A DNA stretch of 20,772 bases from CAYOBW01 sp964402115 (GTDB lineage Bacteria > Verrucomicrobiota > Kiritimatiellia > UBA8416 > CAYOBW01). Location: positions 1-20,772 of the forward strand of contig CAYOBW010000119.1 in the NCBI GenBank assembly GCA_964402115.1. Direction: 5' to 3'. This document shows, one piece after another, positions 1-8,800 of the stretch (the stretch's first letter is position 1; the number at the start of each line of letters is the position of its first letter). The notes beneath the pieces were generated by a model. That model searched no databases. It had not been told where the DNA came from and was given only the letters and a program-made list of their open reading frames with translations. The position numbers were made by a program, and so were the translations under genes.

Positions 1-62
1 TTCTGCACCACCTGGACCTCCCATCCAAGTGTCAATCTACAGCCGGACGGGACAGCAACACC

Positions 63-138
63 CAATATCCAGCACGGAATGTCCAATGAACAAGGGGGGA
101 GGTGAACTTCGCCCTTGGACATTCCGTGTTGGACATTG
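63..138. repeat. Imperfect inverted repeat, 24-bp arms
   Basis: The arms are 63-86 and 115-138. They are inverted complements at 22 of 24 positions and are separated by 28 bases. The core TTGGACATTCCGTG occurs at 115-128 and its complement at 73-86. The structure lies in the non-coding stretch downstream of the isomerase-like gene and directly beside the 111-bp repeat that begins at 144. It has no T-run on either side, so it is not a typical intrinsic terminator. It looks like a dispersed intergenic palindrome, but the window holds only this copy. Confidence 0.8.
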
Positions 139-143
139 AATCG

Positions 144-254
144 CCCCGGCCCTCTCCCCGCCGGGGAGAGGGAGACTGGCGAAAGGCCCGCCTCCTCACC
201 GGTACGGTGCTGTGAATGTACAGAGAAAGGGTGGAGGGCTACTTCCGTTTCTAG
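144..254 (+). repeat. 111-bp flanking repeat, left copy
   Basis: This stretch matches the reverse complement of 20644-20754 without gaps, with 10 mismatches in 111 bases by hand count (about 91% identity). At its outer end is a strong hairpin: arms 150-158 and 164-172 (CCCTCTCCC with GGGAGAGGG) and a 5-base loop. The inner end terminates at CTAG (251-254). It carries no credible gene. The peptide read across it on the minus strand resembles that from the other copy only because the DNA is conserved. It lies 51 bases past the stop of the isomerase-like gene. Nothing else is recognised between 1 and 305 apart from this repeat and the inverted repeat at 63-138. Confidence 0.9.
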
Positions 255-305
255 ATGAAGCGTGCGACGTTCCCCGCTGAAACCTGAACACCGAACACTG
301 AAACC

Positions 306-1265
306 TTACACGCCGGCCACGATCCGGTCCAGGCGCCGGCCGAGTTCGTCCAGCGGCAGCTTGTCGCTGCCTTCGATGGTCAGCCACCCGTTGTAGCCGG
401 CCTGCGCCAGCGCGGCGCGCACGGCCGGCCACTTCACATCGCCGTCCAGCGGGTCCACGAACTTGCCCCCGCCGCCGGGGTCGTCGTTGAGCTTGAAGTC
501 CTTGACGTGGCAGCGGGCCACCAGGCCGCCCAGCGCGGCGACCCACTGCTCGGACGGGGCGTACTTGAGGTGATTGCCCAGGTCGAGGTAGGCGCGCAGC
601 CAGGGGCTGCGGAAGCTGCCGACGAAGTTGGCGAATAGCGCCGGCTGCACCCAGAGGTTGTTCCACACGTTCTCGTGCGCAATGACCACCTTGTGCCGCT
701 CGGCCACGGGAATGAGCTGCTCGAACGCCGCGCGCGAAGCGTCCACGGCCGCGTCGTGGGCCTTGATGTAGTCGGCATAGGGGGCGTTGTCGCCCGCCAC
801 GACCCGCCGCAGGCGCCCGGTCTGCTCGTCGAACTCGATCTGGAACGTGCGCGGCGCGGGCAGCGCCATGCCGCCGATCCGGCAGGGCACGAGCAGCAGC
901 GCCTCGGCGCCCAGGAGCTGCGTCGTGCGCAGCGCCTTCTCGACGGTCGCCCGGTGCTCGGCGGCGACCTTCGGGTCGTTGAACTGCGCCCAGCCGCGCA
1001 GCACGCTGTGGATGCGCAAGCCCACGCGCTCCGCGGCCTGGCGGGCGGCCTCCGCCTGCGCGGGCTCCGCATTCCAGGCCGTGCACTCGATGCCATGGAA
1101 GCCGGCGGCCTTGAGCGCCGTCAGCGCGGCCTCGTCGGGCAGCCCGCGAATCAGCGCCTTGCGCCACTGCGGCGCCGCCGCGTCCGCCGCCCGCGCGCCC
1201 GCGCAGGCCGCCGCCACGCCCGCTCCTGCCGCCACCAGAAACGCCCGCCTTGTCTGACTCTGCAT
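306..1265 (-). CDS. Exported sugar phosphate isomerase/epimerase-like TIM-barrel protein
   Basis: The protein has 319 residues and resembles the xylose isomerase-like TIM-barrel (AP endonuclease 2) superfamily, close to hydroxypyruvate isomerase and inosose epimerase types. The expected divalent-metal ligands are visible: Glu198 (HENVWN), Asp228 (YLDLGN), His253 (CHVKDF) and Glu298 (TIEGS). The N-terminus carries a twin-arginine pattern (TRRAFLVAAG) followed by an Ala-rich segment, so export by Tat is likely. The ATG at 1265 is chosen because GGGAGG (1271-1276 on the minus strand) lies 5 bases upstream and the signal peptide begins here. The reading frame stays open further upstream, but that part overlaps the peptidase gene in another frame. 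It lies 83 bases after the peptidase gene on the same strand, so co-transcription is plausible. Substrate is unknown. Exported members of this family are common in PVC bacteria (family knowledge). Confidence 0.9.
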   Translation of the reverse strand: MQSQTRRAFLVAAGAGVAAACAGARAADAAAPQWRKALIRGLPDEAALTALKAAGFHGIECTAWNAEPAQAEAARQAAERVGLRIHSVLRGWAQFNDPKVAAEHRATVEKALRTTQLLGAEALLLVPCRIGGMALPAPRTFQIEFDEQTGRLRRVVAGDNAPYADYIKAHDAAVDASRAAFEQLIPVAERHKVVIAHENVWNNLWVQPALFANFVGSFRSPWLRAYLDLGNHLKYAPSEQWVAALGGLVARCHVKDFKLNDDPGGGGKFVDPLDGDVKWPAVRAALAQAGYNGWLTIEGSDKLPLDELGRRLDRIVAGV

Positions 1266-1348
1266 GTCGTCCTCCCGCTCGTTCCCCACCGTCGCCAGCC
1301 GTCGCACGGGGACGCCCTGGCGACCGTCCGCGCGAACCGGGCGGCTGA

Positions 1349-2701
1349 CTACTCCTTGCCGCGCGGCTCCCAACGCTGGCGCGTGCGCGACTCCCACTCC
1401 TGCCCGAACGCCGACAGATTCAGCCCGCAGGCAGCGTCCAGGGCGGGCGCCAGGCGCGTGTCCCCGGCGCCGCGGAAGAAGTCCAGCAGCGCCGGCCACT
1501 GGGCGCCGTGCCCCTCGCACAGCGCATCCACGACGGTCATCGCCTGCCAGTACCGCCGCAGCGGGATGGGCCGCCCGGAGCACAGCTCCTCCAACGGCAG
1601 GCGGCTCCCGGCGTGCTGCAAGCCTTCGAGCACGATGCCACCGAGGTTCGCCTGCGGATGAAAGCGCGCCTGGTAGCGGGTGGCCAGCCCCTCCTGCAGC
1701 CACTCGCCGCTGTTGGGCAGCCCCAACCGCTGCCCCAGGAAGGCGTGCACGAACTCGTGGGTGAACACGGGGCGCAGCGCGCCCTGGGCCGGCAGCCAGG
1801 AGGTGACGGCGACAGCCTGCAGGGTGTAGCCGTCGCTGGCGGGGCGGTCGCTGACCGAACCGTGCGCCGCGGCAAAGCGGGGCACGAACGCGCGGTAGGC
1901 CTCCTCCTCGCCAAAGATCAGCAACCGCGCCGCTTCCGGGCGGCGGGGCAACGCCGGCAGATCCTGCCGGATGGCGTCCACGACGCGCTGCAGGTGATCG
2001 GCCACGGCGGCGATATCGAGGCCCTCCGCGTCCGACCACACGGCCAGCTCCTCGCGCGTCACGCGCTTGAGCCGGTCGCCGCGACCGGGAAAAGCCACGG
2101 GGAGCAGATCCTCGTCCGCGAGCCGTGCGCCGCGGTCCGGCGCCTCGTCCACGAGACGGACATCGTCAATCCAGACGTCGCCCTCGCCACGCAGCCGGAA
2201 GCCGAGACGCTGCACGCGCGACCAGTCCGGCACCCGCCCCTCGCCCCAGCGGAACCAGGCCAGCGGCAGGCAGAGGTTGGTCCAGGCCGCGCCGGCGACC
2301 TCGACCTTCCGCCAGAACCGGGCGCGGCCGTCCGCTTCCAGCGCCTGCACTTCGAGCACGCCCCCCGCCCCGCCGGCGCCTCCGCCCAGCACCGCCAGGC
2401 GGACCGCCTCCACGCCGGTCCAATCCTCCTGCGCCTGTCCCGGCCGCGTGTACAGCCCGCCCCCGCCCGCCTGCGCCCGGAGATGCAGGGCAGCCTGGCC
2501 GGCAGGGCGCGCCACGGGCGGGGCAATACGAGCCGCTTCCACCTTCCCGGACGCCTCCCAGACCGTGGACAACCCGCCGGACTCGAAATCGAAGCCGACA
2601 GCGGCGGCAGCCCCCACCCCGCCCGCGCCCCACGGGAGCGCCGCCAGGGCGGCTAAAAGCCCGATCCTGTTGTATCTCCGTGCGCGTGCATAGACCGTCA
2701 T
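1349..2701 (-). CDS. Secreted gluzincin-like zinc metallopeptidase with N-terminal beta-sandwich
   Basis: The protein has 450 residues. Residues 1 to about 33 form a Sec-type signal peptide. Residues 36-185 look like a carbohydrate-binding or CIA30-like beta-sandwich, including WIDDVRLVDE, a typical ending for CBM-type jelly rolls. The C-terminal half carries the zinc motif HEFVH (residues 315-319, Glu316 catalytic), followed by EWLQEGLA, where Glu337 is the likely third zinc ligand. That HExxH-17-E arrangement is that of gluzincins such as the peptidase MA family. It should act on proteins or peptides outside the cytoplasm. No convincing Shine-Dalgarno sequence precedes the ATG at 2701, which is chosen because the signal peptide begins there. 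It is transcribed divergently from the giant CotH/LTD gene and is probably first in a unit with the isomerase-like gene. Confidence 0.88.
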   Translation of the reverse strand: MTVYARARRYNRIGLLAALAALPWGAGGVGAAAAVGFDFESGGLSTVWEASGKVEAARIAPPVARPAGQAALHLRAQAGGGGLYTRPGQAQEDWTGVEAVRLAVLGGGAGGAGGVLEVQALEADGRARFWRKVEVAGAAWTNLCLPLAWFRWGEGRVPDWSRVQRLGFRLRGEGDVWIDDVRLVDEAPDRGARLADEDLLPVAFPGRGDRLKRVTREELAVWSDAEGLDIAAVADHLQRVVDAIRQDLPALPRRPEAARLLIFGEEEAYRAFVPRFAAAHGSVSDRPASDGYTLQAVAVTSWLPAQGALRPVFTHEFVHAFLGQRLGLPNSGEWLQEGLATRYQARFHPQANLGGIVLEGLQHAGSRLPLEELCSGRPIPLRRYWQAMTVVDALCEGHGAQWPALLDFFRGAGDTRLAPALDAACGLNLSAFGQEWESRTRQRWEPRGKE

Positions 2702-2742
2702 GGCGCCGCATCATGCGCCAGCCGGCCGGCGAAGGCAAGGCG

Positions 2743-2756
2743 TCAGTGTTCACTGA
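2743..2756. promoter_or_regulatory. Hyphenated palindrome in the divergent intergenic region
   Basis: TCAGTGTTCACTGA has 6-bp perfect arms around a TT centre. It lies between the peptidase gene (start 2701, minus) and the CotH/LTD gene (start 2846, plus), where an operator acting on either gene could sit. A second short palindrome, GCGCCGGCGC, is at 2791-2800. No regulator family is recognised for either, and short palindromes arise by chance. Confidence 0.25.
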
Positions 2757-2810
2757 AACCTGGTGACAGCTGCCGACGGCCGAATATTACGCGCCGGCGC
2801 AATAAGCCGC

Positions 2811-2839
2811 TTGAGACTGCCCTCCGCCTCCGCGATACT
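2811..2839 (+). promoter_or_regulatory. Sigma70-type promoter of the CotH/LTD gene
   Basis: TTGAGA (2811-2816) fits the -35 consensus at 5 of 6 positions and GATACT (2834-2839) fits the -10 consensus at 4 of 6. The spacer is exactly 17 bases. Transcription would start about 7 bases after the -10 element, at or very near the GTG start codon at 2846, which would leave almost no untranslated leader. A similarly built promoter precedes the next plus-strand gene (9655-9683). Confidence 0.5.
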
Positions 2840-2845
2840 AGGGGT

Positions 2846-5800
2846 GTGACGGCATGGAAGAACCATCGGCGATCGCTCCTGCTGGCGCTGCTGTGCGGCG
2901 GGGCGGGCCTGTCGCTACAGGCCGACAGCGTGGTCACGTTCAACGAGGTGCAGTACCACCCCGCCGGCGACGCGGCAGCCGAGGAGTGGATCGAGCTGCA
3001 CAACGAACTGGCGCTGGACGTGGACGTGTCCGCGTGGACCCTCGCCGGGGGGGTGGACTACCGCTTCCCCACCGGCACGTTTGTCCGCGCCCACGGCTAC
3101 CTGGTGCTCGCCGCGAACCCGGCGGCCCTGACGGCTGCCAGTGGCTGCACAAACGTCGTGGGTCCGCTCGGCGGACGGCTCGCCAACGGCGGCGACACGC
3201 TGCGCCTGCTGAACAACAGCGGGCGCGAAATGGACCGCCTCGCCTATGCCGACACCGGGGACTGGCCGGTTGCGCCCGACGGCGGCGGGGTGACGCTGGC
3301 CAAGCTGCGCGCCAATACGGCCAGCGACACGGCGGCCAGCTGGGGCTGGAGCGCGCAAACCGGCGGCACGCCCGGTCAGGCCAACGCCTTGCAGGCCGCG
3401 TCCACGCTCACCCTCAACGAGATCGAAGCCGCCGCCGCCACGACTGCATGGTGGGTGGAGCTCGTCAACACCGGCACGCAGCCGGCGAACCTGGCGGGCC
3501 TGGCGCTCGCGGTGGAAGGGTCGGCGGCAGCCCGCTACGCCTTCGGCGCGACGGTGCTGCCCGCGGGCGGGTTCCTCAAGGTCAGCGAGGCCCAGCTTGG
3601 TGTGCGCCCGCTGGACGAGGACCGGCTTTTCCTGCTCTCCTCCGCCGGCGTGCTCGACGCGGCGGCCGTCAAGACGCGGCTGCGCGGCCGCTCACCCGAT
3701 GGCACGGGCGCGTGGCGGCGCCCGGCGGCTGCCACGCCCGGCGCAGCCAACCGGATTGCGCGCCGCACCGGCGTGGCCATCAACGAGATCCAGTACCATG
3801 CCCGCCCGCAGTTCGAGCCCTATGTCGCGGCGCCGGAGGAGTGGGTCGAACTGGTCAATCACGGCACGCAGGCCGTGGACCTCGCCGGCTGGCAACTGAC
3901 GGAGGGCGTCAGCTACACGTTCCCATCCGGCACGCTGCTCGCCACGGGCGCCTGCCTGGTGGTGGCAGCCGACGCCACGGCCCTGCGCGCCCGCTATCCC
4001 GCGCTCGCCGGCCGCATTGTCGGCAACTTCGACGGCGGGCTGGCGGACGGCGGCGAGCGGCTGGTGCTCGCAGACCCGGACGGCAACCCCGCGGACGAGG
4101 CCGCGTTCGCCGACAGCGGCCGCTGGCCGGCCGAGACCGACGGGTACGGCAGCACGCTCGAGCGGCGCGACCCGCGCGCCGACGGCACGGTCGCCGAGAA
4201 CTGGGCCGCCAGCGCGGAGAGCGGCAGGACCGGCTGGCGGACCTACACCTACACCACGAACTGCGCGGCCAGCGCGGCCGGGCCGGACGGCCAGTGGCAG
4301 GAGTTCGTGCTCGGCCTGATCGACGCCGGCGAGGTCCTGCTCGACGATCTGAGCGTGATCGAGGACCCGGCCGGCGCGCGCGTGCAGGTCCTGCAGAACG
4401 GTTCGTTCCAGGCCGATACGGTCGGCGCCCTGCCGGCCGCGTGGCGCATCATCGGGAACCACCGGCGCAGCGTGGTCGCCGCGGACCCCGACAACGCCGC
4501 CAACAAGGTGCTGCGCCTGGTCGCCACGGGCACGACCGAGCACATGCACAACCACGCCGAGACCACGCTGGCGGGCGGCCGCGCGATCGCCAACGGCAAG
4601 ACCTACACGATCTCGTTCCGCGCGCGCTGGGTGCGCGGCTGCAGCAGCGTGCAAACCCGCCTTTACTTCAACCGCTGCACGCGCAAGACGCTGCTGGACG
4701 TGCCCGCCACGGAGGGCACGCCGGGCGCCCGCAACACGGCCTGGACCGCCAACGCCGGCCCGACGTGGCGCAATTTGCAGCACACGCCGGCCGTGCCCGC
4801 CGCCGGCGCCCCGGTGACGGTCAGCGTCGAGGCCGCCGATCCCGACGGCGTGGCGGTTGTGACCAACTGGTACGCGGTCAACGAAGGCGCGTGGGTGGCG
4901 GTCGCCATGACGCACCAGGGCGGCGGCCGCTACACCGGCGCCATCCCCGGCCGCGCCGCAGCGGACGTCGTGCAGTTCTACGTCGAAGGGCGCGACAGCC
5001 GCGGCGCCGCCTCGACGTTCCCCGCCCGCGGCCGCCAGGCGCGCGCCCTCTACAAGGTGCAGGACGGCTGGGCCGACACCAATGGCCGGAACAACTTCCG
5101 CGTGGTCATGCTCACCTCGGACGTGGACTGGATGTTCACCACGATCAACCGGATGAGCAACGACCGCCAGGGGGCGACCGTGATCTACAACGAGCAGGAG
5201 ATCCACTACGACGTCACGCTGCGCCTGAAGAGCAGCGAGCGCCACCGCATCAACGACAACCACGTCGGGTACGTCGTGTATTTCGATCCGGGCCAGCGCT
5301 TCTGCGGCGTGCACCGGAGCGTGACGTTGGACCGGTCCGCCGGCGTGGAGGCCAACCCCAGTCAGCGGGAGATGCTTATCAGCCTCGTGATGAACCGCGC
5401 CGGCGGCACGGCCAGCCGCTACACCGACCCCGTCAAACTGATCTCGCCGCGCCTCATGCACACGAGCGGCGCGGAGCTTGCGCTCGCGCGCTACGGCGAT
5501 GTCTACCTCGACGGGCAGTTCGCCGACGGCAGCAACGGGCAGCTCTTCGAGTACGAACTGATCTACTACCCCACGACCACCGACACCGGCACGGCCGAAG
5601 GCAACAAGCTCCCCTCGCCCGACGGCGTGGTCGGCATGAACATCGCGTACGCCGGCGCGAACAAGGAGACCTACCGCTGGGTTTTCATGGTGGACAACAA
5701 CGCCATCCGGGACGACTACGCGCGCTGGATCCCGTTCACCCAGGCTTTCGGCCAGGCCAACCCCGCCTTCTACCAGACGATCGGCGCCTGGATCGATGTC

Positions 5801-8800
5801 GACGTCTGGCTGCGGTCGTTCGCGGTGGCCGCCTGCTCGGGCGCGCAGGACAACTACGGCGCCGGCAGCCAGCACAACGGCCAGTTCTACGTGCGTCCCG
5901 CCGATGGCCGCGTGGTGTACCTGCCGTTCGACCTGGATTTCACGGCTGGCTACAACTACTCCATAACCCCCTCCCCGGACCTGAACAAGCTGATCGCCGC
6001 CCCCGGCTATGCGCGCGCCTATTACGGGCACCTCCTGGACCTCGTGCAGACGTCCTACAACACGAACTACCTGCAGCGCTACCGCGCGCAGCTCGGCACG
6101 CTGCTGACCGGCCAGGACGTGGCCGCGTGGTACACGTATGTCGGCCAGCGCTCCGCCTACATCCGCACGCAGCTCGCCGCCGCGGCGGCCCCGGCCGAGC
6201 CCTTCTCCGTCACGAATCCGCCCGCCAGCGCCGCGGCGGAGAGCGTCGTGCTCGGCGGCCGGGCCTGGCTCGACGTCTACCGCATCGCCATCGAGGGCCG
6301 CCCGGGCGACCTCGTTCCGCAGTGGACCGCGACCGGCTCGGGCACGACCCGCCGCTACGCCTGGACCGCCACCGTTCCGCTCGAACCCGGCACCAACACG
6401 CTCCGCGTGCTGGCCTACGACTACCAGGGCAACATCGTCGGCGACCAGACCGTGACCATCCTGTGCACGAAGACCGAGCGCCCTTTGCGCGATTACCTGC
6501 GCGTGACGGAGGTGCTGGCGGATCCGCCGGGCGGCACGGACTTCGAGTTCGTGGAGTTGTGCAACACGGGCCCCGTGACCCTGGACCTGACCAACGTCGT
6601 CTTCGATGCCGGCGTGGACTTCAGCTTCGCCGCCGGCAGCGTCCGCACGCTGGCGCCCGGCCAGTACACGGTCGTCGTCCGTGACCGCGCGGCCTTCGCC
6701 ACGCGCTATGCCACCAATGGCCTGTCGATCGCGGGCACGTTCACGGGCAAGCTCGACAACGGGGGCGAGAAGCTGCGCCTGCGCGGCCGCTGGAATACGG
6801 ACATCCTCGCCTTCACGTACGGCGGCGGCCGCGGCTGGCCGGCGGCCGCGGCGGGTGCCGGCCATTCGCTGGTGCCGCTCCCCCAAGGGCTCGCCGGCGC
6901 CACCCGCGGCCTCTTGGACTACGGCGGCAACTGGCGCGCCAGCGCGCGGCTGTACGGCTCGCCGGGGCGCGCCGATCCGGAGCCGGACGGGCGGATTGCA
7001 ATCAACGAAATCGCGGCGCACACCGACTACCTCGATCCGCTGCGGCCGGAGTACGACTCGAACGACTGGATCGAGCTGTTCAACCGCGGCGCCGAACCCG
7101 TGTCGCTCGCCGGCTGGTACCTGAGCGACGATCCCGCCGACCTGCGCAAGTGGGCGATCCCGGCCACGAACACGCTGCCGCCGGGCGGGTTCGTGCGCTT
7201 CACCGAGGTGGGCGGTTTCCACGACCCGATCGCGACAGGCTTCGGACTGGACAAAGCCGGCGAGCAGCTGTTCCTGGCATACCTCCCCGGCACGGCCGAG
7301 AACCGGATCGTGGACGCGGTGGCCTTCAAGGGGCAGGAGAACGAGCTCTCCCTGGCGCGCCACGCCGACGGCACCAACGCGTGGTATGCGCTGCCCCGCA
7401 CGCCGGGCGCCACCAACGCCGCCCCCGCCGCCCACGTCGTCATCGGCGAGATCATGTACGCGCCCTCCTCCACCGCCACGAATGCGGCCGGCGCTCTTCG
7501 TGACGCCTTCATCGAACTGCACAACGCGGGCGCCGCCGCTGTGCCGCTGTGGACCGAAGCCGGCCCGTGGCGGCTGGACGGCGTGGACTACACCTTCCCG
7601 GCCGGCACCGTGCTCCCTGCGCAAGACCGGCTCCTCGTGGTCTCCTTCGCACCCGCCTCCGACGCCGCAGCCCGTGCCGGCTTCCTGGCGGCCTACGGGC
7701 TCACCAACGGCCAGGTGCGCCTGTTCGGGCCGTGGGAGGGCACGCTGTCCGGGCAAGGCGAGCGGCTGGCCGTGGAGCGCCCGCAGGCCGGCGATCTGCC
7801 GGGCGATCCGGTGTCGTGGGTGATCGTGGATGAGGCGATCTACTTTGCCGACGACCCCTGGCCCGCGGCGGCCGCGGCAGACGGCAACGCACTGGCGCGC
7901 GCGGTGACGCGGGGCGACGGCAACGTGCCCGCAAACTGGCTGGCCGCGGGCGCCTCGCCGGGCCAGGCGCTGCAGCCGCTCTGGATTGCGGATCCGCGGG
8001 CCGGCAGCAGCCTTGTGGCACCGCTCGACCTGGACGTGCGCGCCGAGGTGGTGACCGAGAGCTTTGCGGCGCCTGTCGTCAGCGTGGAATTCCTGCTCGA
8101 CGGCTCGCGCTTCGCCACGGCGTGGACCGCTCCCTACACCGTGCGGTGGGAGAGCACGCCGACGGAGGGCGTTTACACCCTGCAGGCCATCGCGCACGAC
8201 AGCGCCGGCGGCGCGTACACCTCCCTGCCCCGGCGCGTGCTGGTCTACGGGCCGCCACCGTACGGCGGGCAGGCGCGCCTGCGCGTGTCGTTCCCGGGCT
8301 ACAACCGCCCCACCGCCCTGGCGGACTTCCCCGCCCCCATCCGGCTGGGCGCGCACGTGCCGGGCTTCGACTACGCCGGGTTCGCCTCGCCGCTGGGGTA
8401 CGACCTGCGCTTCAACGCCGCCGACGGCGCGCCGCTGAGCTACGAGGTCGAGGCGTGGGACACCGGCGGCACCTCGCGCGTGTGGGTGCGCCTGCCGGTG
8501 CTCACGAACAACGCGGCCGTCTGGGCGTCGTGGGGCGATCCCACGCTGACCAACCGCCCGCCGTACGTGACCGACGGCTCCGCGTGGTCGCGCGACTTCG
8601 CCGGTGTCTGGCACCTTGGCGCCGATCTGCGCGACGCCGTCGCGGGGCTCGTGGCCACCAACAACGGCAGCACGGACACCGCCGGTGCGTGGGGGCGCGG
8701 GCGGCGGTTCGACGGCGTCGGCAACTATATCGCGCCGCCGCTGGCCGCCTCGTGGTACGCGGCGCACAACCAGGCCCTGACGGTCAGCCTGTGGGTCAAC

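Noticed and set aside
150..172. Intrinsic terminator for the isomerase-like gene
   Set aside because: The hairpin is strong, but no T-run follows on the minus strand, it lies about 135 bases past the stop codon, and it belongs to a repeat also found upstream of another gene.
196..1167. A 323-codon minus-strand frame crossing the left repeat and the isomerase-like gene
   Set aside because: It is another frame of the isomerase-like gene continued through the repeat. The peptide it shares with the right repeat copy follows from DNA identity, not protein conservation.
1266..2039. An upstream extension of the isomerase-like gene to an in-frame start at 2039
   Set aside because: The extra 258 codons overlap the peptidase gene in another frame and read as low-complexity Arg/Ala/Gly. 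The internal ATG at 1265 has a ribosome binding site and starts a Tat signal.
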